Assembly: GCA_017999615.1 (NCBI GenBank)
Contig: JAGNLM010000010.1
Span: 1 to 64,000, forward strand
DNA length: 64,000 bases
Direction of reading: 5' to 3'
Source of the DNA: Gammaproteobacteria bacterium
GTDB taxonomy: Bacteria; Pseudomonadota; Gammaproteobacteria; JAABTG01
How positions within the stretch are numbered: the first letter of the stretch is position 1; the number at the start of each line of letters is the position of its first letter. The notes below the pieces were generated by a model. The model did no database searches and was not told the DNA's origin. It saw nothing but the letters and a program-made list of their open reading frames with translations. Positions 43,267 through 53,936 of the stretch are shown one piece after another. Position numbers and translations under genes: made by a program.

Positions 43267-45176
43267 CGTCCGGATGCTCCTGAATCGGGCCTTGGCCCAC
43301 CGAAGACGTAATGCACGTAGGCCGGGTCCATCGGGCGCGACACCCGGGCGACCACGACCGCCGTGAGGAAGGAGAGAGGCAGCGCGACCACCACCGGGTC
43401 CACCACGGTCCAGGTGAGGCTCCAGTGCGCGGGGACGATGTGCGGGGTGCCGACGAGGGCCTCGCTGATGCCGAGGCCGGCCGCCGTCCGCCCGTGCACG
43501 AAGACGAGCCAGAAGAGCGAGGTCACGAAGCCCACCAGCATCGACGCCACGGCCGCGGCGGGCGTCATCCGGCGCCAGAAGACGCCGAGCACGAAGGATG
43601 GCAGGAAGGTCGTCGCGCACAGCCCGAAGAAGATGGCCGTCGCCACCGCGATGATGTTCCCGCGCAGGGTCTGCGCCAGCACCACGGCGACTACGATCCC
43701 CAGGATGACCCCGAGACGCGTCACGAGCACCGATCGCTCGTGGGAGACCCTGCCGATCCGCTCAAAGACATCCCGGCCGATGGCCGTGCCGATGGTGTGG
43801 AACTGGCTCGACAGGGTGCTCATGGCCGCCGCCATCAGGGTCAGCACGAAGACCACCGTGAACCAGCGCGGCATGGCCTCGCGCACGAAGCGCGGGATGA
43901 CGGCGTCGGTATTGCCCTGCAGCGTGGTGCCGAGCGTCACCGTTCGCTCGATGGCCACCAGTCCCGGGCGGATCTCGTCGGGGCCGCCCGCCGTCCCGCG
44001 CCGGATCTCCAGGTTGGGAGTCCACATCACGTACTCGAGGGCGGTCCCCTCGGTCGCCGACCACTCCTGGTATGCGACGAAGCGCACCGCGCGATTCTTC
44101 GCCTCGGCGGGCGCGTCCGGCGTCACCAGCACGAGCTTGCCCTTGCGGTCCGCGCCGGGGTCCATCCAGACCTGGTCGTCCACCACGCGCGCCAGCACCG
44201 ACTCGTGCTTCGCGTAGTAGACATTGGTGAGCGCGCCCACCACGTAGGCGACGCCCACCATGAAGAGGATGAAGACCCCGCCTGCCCCGACCGCGCGGTT
44301 GAGCGCCTGGCGGGACTTGACGGTCATGAAGCGCACGATGAGCTGGGGCTGGGCGAGGACCCCGATACCCACACCGAGCGTGATGGTGGAGACCATCAGC
44401 CACCACAGGTGGTACCGCAGGGCGGCGGGCGGCGCCTCGCCCGCGGCCGCGAATCCGAATGCCGGCATCGCGGTCCAGCCCTGGGACCCGATCGCCCGCA
44501 GGAACCCCGGGACCCGGTCCTGCATCGCGGTCAACTGCTCGTGGGCCGACACCACCCCGCCGAGCTGCTCGTACGTGACGACGAGCAGCACCAGCATGCC
44601 GACGAACATGATGCCCCCCTGCAGCGCATCCGTCAGCATGACCCCCTTCAAGCCCCCGGCGATCACGTAGGCGGCGACCAGCACGGAGAAGACGATGAGG
44701 GCCACGTCGTAGGAGGTGTGGAAGGTCGGTGCGAACGCCTCGGCCCCACCCACGATCACCGCCGTCGCGTAGAGGGGCATGAAGAAGAAGATCACGAACG
44801 CGCTGAACAGGTGAATGAACGGCGAGTCGTACCGCTTGCCCATCAACTCCGGAAAGGTGTGCGCGTCCAGGTGGTGGCCCATGCGCCGCACGGGGTCCCC
44901 GAGAACCACGAAGGCGATGAAGATGCCCACGAAGATGTTCAGGAACACGAGCCACAGGAGCCCCATCCCGAAGTTCGCGGCAACGCCCCCGAACCCCACG
45001 ATCGCCGAGGTGCTGATGAACGTCGCCCCGTAGGACAGGGCCATGACGATGGGGTTGGCGTTGCGCCCGGCGACGAGGTAGTCCGCGGCGGTGCGGGTCT
45101 GCCGGTACCCGAGGTAGCCGAGGTAGCCCGTGGCCAGCAGGTAGACCATCACCATCAGGATCGCAACCAGGTCCAT
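43263..45176 (-). CDS. sodium:solute symporter (SSS family)
   Basis: 637 residues, about 13 membrane segments: TGYLGYLGYRQTRTAADYLVAGRN, SYGATFISTSAIVGFGGVAANFGMG, GGLKGVMLTDALQGGIMFVG, and the late AAAMSTLSSQFHTIGTAIGRD motif (conserved sodium-site serines). A hydrophilic insertion of about 110 residues (about 325-430) interrupts the membrane part. Family members import acetate, other monocarboxylates or amino acids. Given paaK, PaaI thioesterase and the porin around it, an arylacetate or related acid is the likely cargo. Confidence 0.92.
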   Translation of the reverse strand: MDLVAILMVMVYLLATGYLGYLGYRQTRTAADYLVAGRNANPIVMALSYGATFISTSAIVGFGGVAANFGMGLLWLVFLNIFVGIFIAFVVLGDPVRRMGHHLDAHTFPELMGKRYDSPFIHLFSAFVIFFFMPLYATAVIVGGAEAFAPTFHTSYDVALIVFSVLVAAYVIAGGLKGVMLTDALQGGIMFVGMLVLLVVTYEQLGGVVSAHEQLTAMQDRVPGFLRAIGSQGWTAMPAFGFAAAGEAPPAALRYHLWWLMVSTITLGVGIGVLAQPQLIVRFMTVKSRQALNRAVGAGGVFILFMVGVAYVVGALTNVYYAKHESVLARVVDDQVWMDPGADRKGKLVLVTPDAPAEAKNRAVRFVAYQEWSATEGTALEYVMWTPNLEIRRGTAGGPDEIRPGLVAIERTVTLGTTLQGNTDAVIPRFVREAMPRWFTVVFVLTLMAAAMSTLSSQFHTIGTAIGRDVFERIGRVSHERSVLVTRLGVILGIVVAVVLAQTLRGNIIAVATAIFFGLCATTFLPSFVLGVFWRRMTPAAAVASMLVGFVTSLFWLVFVHGRTAAGLGISEALVGTPHIVPAHWSLTWTVVDPVVVALPLSFLTAVVVARVSRPMDPAYVHYVFGGPRPDSGASGR

Positions 45177-45337
45177 GCTCCCGTCCCCCCTGTCCTGCTC
45201 GCAAAGCCGGTGAGACTACCCTCCGCGCCCGACACGGACACCGACCTCGATCAACAAAGTCGGGAGACCGCAACGGGACAGCGGGCGCGAGTACACTTGC
45301 GGTGCTGACCTCCATCACGGCCCCGGGGAAGAGAACC

Positions 45338-45808
45338 ATGACCACCCATCACCCGCAAGAAGGCACCGGGCATCCGGCCACCGATCCCGCCGAACGCGCC
45401 CGGGTCGTCACCGAATTCTTCGCACGGGACCGCTTCGCGCGGCACAGCGGCATCGAGCTCCTCGAGGTCTCGGAGGGCTTCGCCCGGGCGAAGATGCCGC
45501 TGGCACCGTTTCACCACAATGGGATCGGGACCGTCCACGGAGGCGCGCTCTTCACGCTGGCCGACCTCGCCTTCGCCGCGGCGTCGAACTCCCACGGCAC
45601 GGTCGCGGTGGCGGTGAGTGCCACCCTCTCCATCGTGAAGGCGACCCGCGAGGGGACACTCTGGGCCGAGGCGCGCGAGGTCGCGCGCAGCCGCAAGATC
45701 GGGACCTACACCGTGGAACTGAAGGACGACGCAGGGGACCTCGTGGCCGTCTTCCAGGGCACCGTCTACCGCAAGTCGGAGTCCCTGCTCCCCCAGGGGC
45801 TGACCTAG
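45338..45808 (+). CDS. paaI: PaaI-family hotdog thioesterase
   Basis: 156 residues. Hotdog-fold signatures of PaaI: DRFARHSGIELLEVSEGFARAKM, NGIGTVHGGALFTLADLAFAAASN (catalytic Asp in LADLAF, HGG oxyanion turn) and VAVSATLSIVKATREG. PaaI hydrolyses hydroxyphenylacetyl-CoA and rescues trapped CoA in phenylacetate metabolism. It is divergent from the symporter operon (161-base gap), consistent with that role. GGGGAAGAG precedes the ATG. Confidence 0.88.
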   Translation: MTTHHPQEGTGHPATDPAERARVVTEFFARDRFARHSGIELLEVSEGFARAKMPLAPFHHNGIGTVHGGALFTLADLAFAAASNSHGTVAVAVSATLSIVKATREGTLWAEAREVARSRKIGTYTVELKDDAGDLVAVFQGTVYRKSESLLPQGLT

Positions 45809-45820
45809 GGGCCGCGCCGA

Positions 45821-47043
<1,223 letters not shown>

Positions 47044-47047
<4 letters not shown>

Positions 47048-47748
47048 GCGTCCACCTCGCCGTCGTGGACCACGCGGCCGTCGACGAAGCGCACCAGGCG
47101 CCCCGCGTAGCGGGCGATGTCGGGCTCGTGGGTCACCACCACGAGGGTGATCCCGCGCTCCCGGTTGAGCCGTGTGAAGAGGTCCATGATGTCGCGGCTG
47201 GTCTGACTGTCGAGGTTGCCGGTCGGCTCGTCGGCCAGGATGAGCGAAGGGCTCGCCGCCAGCGCCCGGGCAATCGCCACGCGCTGCTGCTGGCCACCGG
47301 AGAGCTGGTTCGGCAGCGAGTCCCCGTACTCCCCCAGACCGAGCTGTGCCAGGAGCTCCAGGGCACGCTCGCGGCGCTCCGCCCGCCCAACGCCCGCGTA
47401 GAGCAGCGGCAGACCCACGTTCTCCGCCGCGCTCACGCGCTTCAGCAGGTTGAAGCCCTGGAAGACGAACCCGATGAGCCGGTTGCGCAGCCCCGCGAGC
47501 TCGTCCTCCGAGAGGCCGCCCACGTCACGACCCTCGAGGACGTACCGGCCGCTCGTGGGGCTGTCGAGGCCCCCGAGGAGATTCATGAAGGTCGACTTGC
47601 CGGAGCCGGAGGGCCCCATGACGCTCACGTGCTCGCCGGCCTGGATCTGGAGGTCCACGTCGAAGAGGACCGGCGTGCTCCGTCCCCCCGGTACCTCGTA
47701 GGACTTGCAGAGGCGCTCGACCCGGACCAGGGGGCCGGCCGGCATCAC
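47044..47748 (-). CDS. ABC transporter ATP-binding protein of the MacAB-type system
   Basis: 234 residues. Walker [19 protein letters not shown], the LolD/MacB-type [18 protein letters not shown], signature [17 protein letters not shown], Walker [17 protein letters not shown] and the H-loop VVVTHEPD. It powers the neighbouring permease. Both ends overlap its neighbours by 4 bases. Confidence 0.95.
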
Positions 47749-48890
47749 ATGATCCGGATCCGGAAGCCGGACCCGCCGCTCTCCTGCCTGGGCGCGATGG
47801 CCCGCGTGACGACGGCGTCTCCAGCCTTCAGGGTGCCGTCGACCACCTCGGTGAAGGTGTTGTCGGTGATGCCGGCGCGCACCCGCACGGGCCGCAGGCT
47901 CCCGCGCTCCAGGACGTAGACCGTCGTCCCCTCACCGTTCTGGCGGGCCTCCACGCCCACCCCCCCCGGGGAGACGTCCTCGGGCTTTGGCCGGAAACCG
48001 AGGGCCGCGTTCGGCAACCGGAGGACGTCCCGGCGCTCGGCAATGGGGATGACCACGTGGGCGGTCATGCCGGGCATCAGCCGCCCCTCCCGGTTGTCCG
48101 CCGCGACCACCACGTTGTAGGTGACGACGTTCTGCTGGATGGTGGGGTTCAGCCGGACCTGCCGGATCTGGCCCTGGTAACCCTGACCGGGGAAGGCGTC
48201 CACCGTAAAGCGCACCGGCTGCCCCACGCGCAGGCCGCCCACATCGGCCTCGGCGACGCTGGTGTCGATCTGCATCTCCCGCAGGTCCTGGGCGATGTGA
48301 AAGAGGGTCGGTGTCTGGAAACTGGCCGCCACCGTCTGCCCGATATCCACGTTGCGGGCCACCACCACGCCGGAGATGGGCGAGCGGATCACCGAGTAGC
48401 GCAGATTGGTGCGGTCGTGCTCGAGCTGCGCCTCCGCCAGCTTCACCTCCGCGGCGGCCACGTTCACCCGCTCCTCGGCGGTCTCGAGCTCTGCCCCCGA
48501 GAGGAGCTTCTTCTCGAAGAGGGACTGGTTGCGCCGCAGCGTGCTCCGCGCGAGGGCGAGCGTCGCCTGGGCGTTCTGCAGGGTCGCCTCGCCCTGCTTG
48601 ACCTTGGCCGACAGCAGCGAGGGGTCGAGCTCGGCCAGGACCTGCCCCTCGGTGACCTGGTCGTTGTAATCGGCGTAGATCTTCTGGACCGTCCCCGAGA
48701 CCTGGGTCCCCACCTGCACCAGGGTCACCGGACTCAACGTTCCGTTCGCAGTGATCGCCTGGACGACGTCACCCCGGTCGACCGGCTGGGTGCGGTAGCG
48801 CTGCGGGGACGGGGCGTCCTGGCCCCTCCACACGAGCACCCCCACGGTCGCCGCTGCGAGCAGCGCCAAGGAGACCCACCGCCGCGTCAC
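47745..48890 (-). CDS. macA: periplasmic adaptor subunit (MacA-like)
   Basis: 381 residues with an N-terminal anchor (LALLAAATVGVLVWRG). Membrane-fusion features: VVQAITANGTLSPVTLVQVGTQVSGTVQKIYADYNDQVTEGQVLAELD (lipoyl half), a coiled-coil hairpin (about 95-165, LLSAKVKQGEATLQNAQATL), SVIRSPISGVVVARNVDIGQTV (second lipoyl half) and a beta-barrel with ADVGGLRVGQPVRFTVDAFP. It links the permease to an outer-membrane exit duct; no TolC-type gene is nearby. Starts 10 bases after ydbL. Confidence 0.94.
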   Translation of the reverse strand: MTRRWVSLALLAAATVGVLVWRGQDAPSPQRYRTQPVDRGDVVQAITANGTLSPVTLVQVGTQVSGTVQKIYADYNDQVTEGQVLAELDPSLLSAKVKQGEATLQNAQATLALARSTLRRNQSLFEKKLLSGAELETAEERVNVAAAEVKLAEAQLEHDRTNLRYSVIRSPISGVVVARNVDIGQTVAASFQTPTLFHIAQDLREMQIDTSVAEADVGGLRVGQPVRFTVDAFPGQGYQGQIRQVRLNPTIQQNVVTYNVVVAADNREGRLMPGMTAHVVIPIAERRDVLRLPNAALGFRPKPEDVSPGGVGVEARQNGEGTTVYVLERGSLRPVRVRAGITDNTFTEVVDGTLKAGDAVVTRAIAPRQESGGSGFRIRIM

Positions 48891-48900
48891 CCCGCCGCCC

Positions 48901-49248
48901 CTAGCGCTTGACCCAGCGCCCCCCGGAGTCCATCACGAACTGGCCGGAGGGGGTGGCGCTGACGAGGCGTTGACCGGCCACGGCCTGAACCTCCTGGAGG
49001 GCGCGGCCCGTACTCCGGGCGACCTGCTCGTACTGCTTGCGCCGTTCCTCGTTCACCCGGTTGACGAGCTCGCGCACGTCGGCCGGCGCCTTGGCGGAAA
49101 CGAGGCCGAGCAGACCGTCCGTGCGCTCCCCCACGAGGCCCGACGCCTTGGCGCCGGTCAAACCATCCTGCGCGAATGCCGGCAGGCTGTGCGCAGCGAG
49201 CAGGGGCAACACCCCGATCAGGGCGACGAAGCGGCGGCGCGTGGTCAT
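48901..49248 (-). CDS. ydbL: YdbL-family periplasmic protein (DUF1318)
   Basis: 115 residues with a signal peptide (FVALIGVLPLLAAHSLPAFA). Mature part: TGAKASGLVGERTDGLLGLV, then DVRELVNRVNEERRKQYEQVARSTGRALQEVQAVAGQRL, the DUF1318 pattern, and a final FVMDSGGRWVKR. In E. coli it is encoded after ydbH and ynbE. It overlaps ynbE by 4 bases. Confidence 0.92.
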   Translation of the reverse strand: MTTRRRFVALIGVLPLLAAHSLPAFAQDGLTGAKASGLVGERTDGLLGLVSAKAPADVRELVNRVNEERRKQYEQVARSTGRALQEVQAVAGQRLVSATPSGQFVMDSGGRWVKR

Positions 49249-49478
49249 GGCTTCTTCTCCTTGGGCAAGCCGAAGAGCTCCGGGTTCTTGTCGAAGACTT
49301 GGTCGAGCTCGCGGTCGATCTTCACCCGGACCTCCTGCTCGATACGGACGTTGAGATTGATCTCGATGGGCTTGTCCGGGGCCTCGAGCTTCACGGTCGG
49401 GTTACACCCGCCCGCCATCAGCACGACTGCTGCCAGGGCGCCGAGGCGCACCGGCCGGAAGGTCTCTCGCTCGTTCAT
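49245..49478 (-). CDS. ynbE: YnbE-family small lipoprotein
   Basis: 77 residues. Lipobox LMAGGC at about residues 20-25, then CNPTVKLEAPDKPIEINLNV and RIEQEVRVKIDRELDQVF, the YnbE signature. In E. coli YnbE forms an outer-membrane-linked partner of YdbH, bridging inner and outer membranes for phospholipid transport. It overlaps ydbH and ydbL by 4 bases each. Confidence 0.92.
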   Translation of the reverse strand: MNERETFRPVRLGALAAVVLMAGGCNPTVKLEAPDKPIEINLNVRIEQEVRVKIDRELDQVFDKNPELFGLPKEKKP

Positions 49479-51010
49479 CGCTTTCGCTTTCCCGGCGTTG
49501 CGTTACCCACGTTTGGAGTCCCCAACTGCTCGATCCGTTCCCGTACCGAGTCGGGGATCTGGTAACTGCGCAGACCGCTGCGCAGGATGCGGTCCAGGGC
49601 TCCGCTCAGGCGGACGTTCAGGGCCACCGGGCGCCCCCCCTGGAAGTCGGGATTGGCCCCCTTCAACTTCAGCCCCACGACCGTCTCCTCCCCGAGGACC
49701 CCGTCGATCGTGAGCGCAAGCTCCTCGTAATGGAAGTTCCGCAGGGCCTCCCGGAGCACCGCCGTGCCGGAGTCGCCACCCCCGCCCAGGAAGGCCGGGG
49801 GATCGGCCGGGTCGTAGCGCACACGCCCGGTTCCGGCCGCCTCGAGGCGCCCGCCCTCGACCCGAACCCGGCTGCCCTCGATCTCGACCGGGATGCGCCC
49901 CCCGAGGGTCCCCGTCGCTTCGAGGCCCTGCACCTCGAACTGGGCGAGCACCTGGTCGAGGTCGAGCCCGTCCGCCTCCAGGGTCAGGTTCCGGCGGCGC
50001 TCCCCCACCGCGAAGCTGGCCGGCAACATCCGCAGGCGACCACCCGCCCAGCGGACCTCGGCCTGCTCAACCGCGAGACGCTCACCCCGCTTGACCTGGA
50101 ACGAGACGAGCGCGTCGGTCAGGGGCAAGCCCACGTCGATGGAATTCGCGGAGAGCCACTGACCCGGAGGCGTCAGGATCGGGTCCAGGGACGAGAGGGC
50201 GACGAGACCGTTCACCCCGCCCACCGTGAGGGCCAGCCCGCGGAGCGACAGCCCCGCCACCCGCACCTCCGCGCTGCCGTCGAGCCCCTTGCCGTCGTGG
50301 CGCACGCGCGCCTTCAGCCGGGCCTCCCCGTCCAGGGCGAAGGGCTCCCCCCCGAGCGTCAGGGCCCCGGCAAGCCCTGCCCTCGAGTCGAGGTCCACCG
50401 TGAGCCCGGAGGGGCCGGAACGGGCACGCAACTCCGCAGTGGCCCGGGGCCCGATGGGAACGAGGCTCAGCTCCAGACGCCCGTCGAGACGGCCCTCGCC
50501 GGGGCTCGTCAGGTGGCCCGAGAAGGGGACCGTGGCAGCGCCGAGAGGGCTGGTCAGCGAGAGCACGGCGTCATCGACCGCGAGCTCTGCGACCGGTAGC
50601 CGGAGCGCCGAGAGCCAACCGGGCACGGCCGCGGGAGGACCGCCGTGCGCCTCCCGGCCCAGGAGCTCCACACCCTCGGGACCCACGCGCAGCGAGAGAC
50701 GCGCACCGGTGAGGGCGACCCGGTCGACCCGTCCCATGGCCAGGCCCGCCGGGGAGTACTCGAGCCGGATGCCTTCGACGCCCTGGCCACCCTCGCCCTC
50801 CCCGGTGTCGGCTCCGAGCCGAAGCCGGGCGTCCAGCGCCCCCCAGCCGATGCGCTCCACCGTGAGCACCGCCTCGGGGAAACCGGCGCCCCGTATCGCC
50901 GACGACGCCGAGGCTCCGAGGAGCTCCGGCAACACCCGGGACACACCGAAGACGGCCAGCAGCACCAGGCCGAGAACCTGCACCACTGTCCAGAGCAGCC
51001 CGCGCATCAT
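49475..51010 (-). CDS. ydbH: YdbH-type AsmA-like intermembrane bridge protein, short form
   Basis: 511 residues from the ATG at 51010, giving an N-terminal anchor (LLWTVVQVLGLVLLAVFGVS) and a long run of beta-strand-rich AsmA/TamB-like repeats, ending in VGLKLKGANPDFQGGRPVALNVRLSGALDRILRSGLRSY. YdbH spans the periplasm as a lipid-conducting groove and works with YnbE. E. coli YdbH is about 880 residues, so this is a markedly shorter version; whether it can span the envelope is a fair question. First gene of the operon. Confidence 0.87.
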   Translation of the reverse strand: MMRGLLWTVVQVLGLVLLAVFGVSRVLPELLGASASSAIRGAGFPEAVLTVERIGWGALDARLRLGADTGEGEGGQGVEGIRLEYSPAGLAMGRVDRVALTGARLSLRVGPEGVELLGREAHGGPPAAVPGWLSALRLPVAELAVDDAVLSLTSPLGAATVPFSGHLTSPGEGRLDGRLELSLVPIGPRATAELRARSGPSGLTVDLDSRAGLAGALTLGGEPFALDGEARLKARVRHDGKGLDGSAEVRVAGLSLRGLALTVGGVNGLVALSSLDPILTPPGQWLSANSIDVGLPLTDALVSFQVKRGERLAVEQAEVRWAGGRLRMLPASFAVGERRRNLTLEADGLDLDQVLAQFEVQGLEATGTLGGRIPVEIEGSRVRVEGGRLEAAGTGRVRYDPADPPAFLGGGGDSGTAVLREALRNFHYEELALTIDGVLGEETVVGLKLKGANPDFQGGRPVALNVRLSGALDRILRSGLRSYQIPDSVRERIEQLGTPNVGNATPGKRKR

Positions 51011-51132
51011 CCCACCCGCGCATCGTCCGACCGGCCCCGCCATCCCGTGGCCGCGCAGGGCCGGAAGGCACCTGCGCACAGGTGCCCCCCTTCAGCGCAG
51101 CGAAAGCCCGCGGGGCCTCTGGCCCACTCCCG

Positions 51133-52752
51133 TCAGAACAACCCGCTGACGTTCCCTTCGGAGTCCACGTCGATCGAGAGCGCCGCGGGCTGGCGCGGAA
51201 GGCCCGGCATGGTCATGACCTTGCCAGTGTAGACGACCACGAACCCGGCCCCGGCGGAAACCTTCGCGCCGTTGACGCTCAGCACGAAATCCCGCGGCCG
51301 ACCGGCGAGCTTGGGGTCGTCGCTGAGCGAGGCGGGTGTCTTTGCCATGCACACGGGCAACCCCCCGTAGCCCAGGTCTTCGATGCGCTTCATCTCGGCG
51401 CGTGCGCCCTGGGAGAGCTCCACTCCCGCCGCACCGTAGATGCGCCGTGCCACCCATTCGGCCTTCTCACGGATCCCCAGTTCCAGGGGATACAGGGGGT
51501 GGAACGACGAGGGCGAGTCGCTCGCCGCGCAAACCAGCTCCGCGAGCTCGAGACCACCGGCGCTGCCCCCCTCCCGGAAATCCGTGATCGCCGCCGGCAC
51601 CCCCAGGTCCGCGCAGCGGGCACGCATCTCCTCGAGCTCGGCCGGCTCGTCGTCCAGGAACCGGTTGATCGAGACGACCACCGGCAAACCGAACTCGCCC
51701 AGGTTCTCCACGTGCTTGGCCACGTTCTCGATGCCGTGGCGGGCGTAGGCCCGGCGCGTCACCACGAGCACGGCCGCCGCGGGCTTCAGTCCCCCCGCGC
51801 GGCACTTGATGTCGAAGAACTTCTCCGCCCCCAGGTCCGCGGCGAAACCCGCCTCGGTCACCACGTACTCGCCGAGCTTCAACGCGAGCCGCGTCGCGAT
51901 CAGGGTGTTGCACCCGTGAGCGATGTTGGCGAAAGGCCCACCGTGCACGAAGGCCGGGGTGCCCTCGATCGACTGCACGAGGTTCGGGTGGATAGCCTGC
52001 TTCAGCAAGGCCGCCATCGCGCCGTGCACACCGATGTCGCCCGCGCGCACCGGCCGGCCCAGGCTGTCGTAGCCCACCACGACCTCGCCGAGCCGCCTCT
52101 TCAGGTCGGCCAGGTCCTCGGCGAGGCAGAGCACCGCCATGACCTCGGATGCGGCGGTGATCTCGAAGCCGTCCTCGCGCATCACCCCGTTGCCACCCTG
52201 TCCCTCCAGCCCCACCAGGATGCTGCGCAGGGACCGGTCGTTCATGTCCATCACCCGCTTCCAGACGACCTTGCGCGGGTGGATCTCGGGGGTCGCGCCC
52301 TGGTGCAGGTGATTGTCCACCACGGCGGACAGGAGATTGTGGGCAGTGGACACGGCGTGGAGGTCGCCCGTGAAGTGCAGGTTGATCTCCTCCATGGGCA
52401 GGACCTGGGAGTAGCCGCCGCCGGCCGCCCCGCCCTTCAACCCCATGCAAGGGCCGAGGGAGGGCTCGCGGATGGCGATCACGGCCCGCCGGCCGATGGC
52501 TGTCAGGGCTTGGCCCAGCCCGATGGTGGTGGTGGTCTTGCCCTCGCCGAAGGAGGTCGGCGTCATGGCGGTGACCAGCACCAGCCGCCCCTCGGGGCGT
52601 TCCCCCAGCCGGTTGGCCAGGGCGGGAGCCGGCACCTTCGCGATGTAGCGCCCGTAGGGGAGCAGGTCGTCGGGCTCGAGGCCGAGGACTGCAGCCACCT
52701 CCGTGATGGGCCGCAGGGTGGCCTCCCGGGCAATCTCGAGGTCGGAGCGCAT
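51133..52752 (-). CDS. fhs: formate--tetrahydrofolate ligase
   Basis: 539 residues. TAMTPTSFGEGKTTTTIGLGQAL (ATP loop), REPSLGPCMGLKGGAAGGGYSQV, MEEINLHFTGDLHA, AFVHGGPFANIAHGCNTL, and GAEKFFDIKCRAGGLKPAAA. It makes 10-formyl-tetrahydrofolate from formate with ATP, feeding FolD. It follows the SerB-like gene by 29 bases. That pairing hints at serine/one-carbon metabolism. The ATG has only a weak Shine-Dalgarno. Confidence 0.97.
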   Translation of the reverse strand: MRSDLEIAREATLRPITEVAAVLGLEPDDLLPYGRYIAKVPAPALANRLGERPEGRLVLVTAMTPTSFGEGKTTTTIGLGQALTAIGRRAVIAIREPSLGPCMGLKGGAAGGGYSQVLPMEEINLHFTGDLHAVSTAHNLLSAVVDNHLHQGATPEIHPRKVVWKRVMDMNDRSLRSILVGLEGQGGNGVMREDGFEITAASEVMAVLCLAEDLADLKRRLGEVVVGYDSLGRPVRAGDIGVHGAMAALLKQAIHPNLVQSIEGTPAFVHGGPFANIAHGCNTLIATRLALKLGEYVVTEAGFAADLGAEKFFDIKCRAGGLKPAAAVLVVTRRAYARHGIENVAKHVENLGEFGLPVVVSINRFLDDEPAELEEMRARCADLGVPAAITDFREGGSAGGLELAELVCAASDSPSSFHPLYPLELGIREKAEWVARRIYGAAGVELSQGARAEMKRIEDLGYGGLPVCMAKTPASLSDDPKLAGRPRDFVLSVNGAKVSAGAGFVVVYTGKVMTMPGLPRQPAALSIDVDSEGNVSGLF

Positions 52753-52781
52753 GACCAAGTTTCGGGCTCCGGTTGCGGGGC

Positions 52782-53936
52782 TCAGAGGCGCGGGACGCCG
52801 AAACCACCCAGAAGGCCGAGGAGCTGGTCCCGGCTGAGCACCCGCTGGTTGAGGAAGTCGAGGGCGAGCTTCATGTTGAACTCCACCTGGATCCCGACCG
52901 GCGCCACCCCTTCGCCCGGCTCCTCCCCGATGACGGTCACGTCCGATTCGGCGAGACCCTCCTCGGCGAGAAGGCCCGCGAGCACCCGTCGGCGGTCGAG
53001 CGGGTCGACCCCGGGGTCGGGCTCTCCGGTGAGGGAGCGGGTGTCGTCGTTGACCGGCAGCCGGAAACCGTAGCAGTGGTCGAGGGCCGCCTTGCGCGCG
53101 AGCACCTCGGTGAAGAAGTCGAATGCGCGGGTGATGGCGATTACCTTGTAGCCCATGACCTTGAGCGTCTCGACCAGCTCGGTCGTGGCCGGCGTGACCT
53201 CGGTCGCCCCGCACGCCCGAGCGGCCACCTCGGCTGGCAGCCCCTCCAGCAGCCGCGCGGCGTGACGCACGGCGTCCACCGGCCGCGCGGGGTCGTAGGC
53301 CCGGCGCACCGCCTCACGGTCGATCCCCGCCTGCCGCAGGACCTCCGTCAGCGTGCGGGTGTCGATGAAGCTGGTGCCGATATCGAAGCACACGGCCCGT
53401 TTCTTCTTGTTGAAGACGTCCTCGGCCTGGAACATCGAGCGGATCCCGACCGCGCTCATCTCCTCGCGCAGCACGCCGAGCAGGTTCGGCAGGGGCAATG
53501 CGGCCTGGGTCACGTCCGCGTGGAGCTCCATCAGGAAGACCCCGGCGCGCGCCACCATCCGGGAGAACTCGATGTTGACGTGGTAGCCGGAGAGTTGCTG
53601 GGAGATGCGGGAGACGATCCCCGGCCGGTCCCTGCCCACGAGCACGATCAGGAGGCTCTTGCGGTCGGGGCTGCGCGGGACGGGGGTGTACTTCTGGACG
53701 TCGAGGGTGAGGTTGGCATCCTCGGCGATGCGTGCGACGAGGCCGCGGAACTGCTCCGCGCGCAAGTCGCTCTCCGCGAGGTCCACCACCATCACGACCG
53801 TGAACAGCCCGTGGACGACGTCCTGGCGCAGGTCCACGACGTTGCCCCGGACCTCCGCAATCGGCCGCGTGAGCTGCTGCACCAACCCCACCGCGTCGCG
53901 CCCGGCGCCGTGCACTACGTAGAGCCTTTCCCGCAT
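52782..53936 (-). CDS. SerB-like ACT-ACT-HAD protein with degenerate active site
   Basis: 384 residues. Two ACT domains (about 1-85 and 94-175), then a HAD fold like phosphoserine phosphatase. The HAD motifs are altered: motif I reads FDIGTS (D185, then G187 where the second Asp of DxDxT belongs), motif II lies in ITRAF (269), and the usual GDGANDLPM is IGEEPGEGVAP (336-346), lacking both Mg-binding Asp. Catalysis as a phosphatase is therefore unlikely. It is probably a serine- or amino-acid-sensing regulator, perhaps of the adjacent fhs. Sequence length and the C-terminal NQRVLSRDQLLGLLGG are otherwise orderly, so it is not a decaying gene. Confidence 0.82.
   Translation of the reverse strand: MRERLYVVHGAGRDAVGLVQQLTRPIAEVRGNVVDLRQDVVHGLFTVVMVVDLAESDLRAEQFRGLVARIAEDANLTLDVQKYTPVPRSPDRKSLLIVLVGRDRPGIVSRISQQLSGYHVNIEFSRMVARAGVFLMELHADVTQAALPLPNLLGVLREEMSAVGIRSMFQAEDVFNKKKRAVCFDIGTSFIDTRTLTEVLRQAGIDREAVRRAYDPARPVDAVRHAARLLEGLPAEVAARACGATEVTPATTELVETLKVMGYKVIAITRAFDFFTEVLARKAALDHCYGFRLPVNDDTRSLTGEPDPGVDPLDRRRVLAGLLAEEGLAESDVTVIGEEPGEGVAPVGIQVEFNMKLALDFLNQRVLSRDQLLGLLGGFGVPRL

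Noticed and set aside
43311-45308. 665-codon open frame antisense to the symporter gene
   Set aside because: Extremely His/Glu/Arg/Asp-rich product without any fold pattern; the symporter on the other strand explains the lack of stops.
51082-53073. Very long open frame antisense to fhs, starting near 51.1 kb on the plus strand
   Set aside because: It mirrors the fhs codons in the opposite frame, is rich in Arg, His, Gly and Ala, has no ribosome binding site and no recognisable domain. fhs itself is unambiguous.
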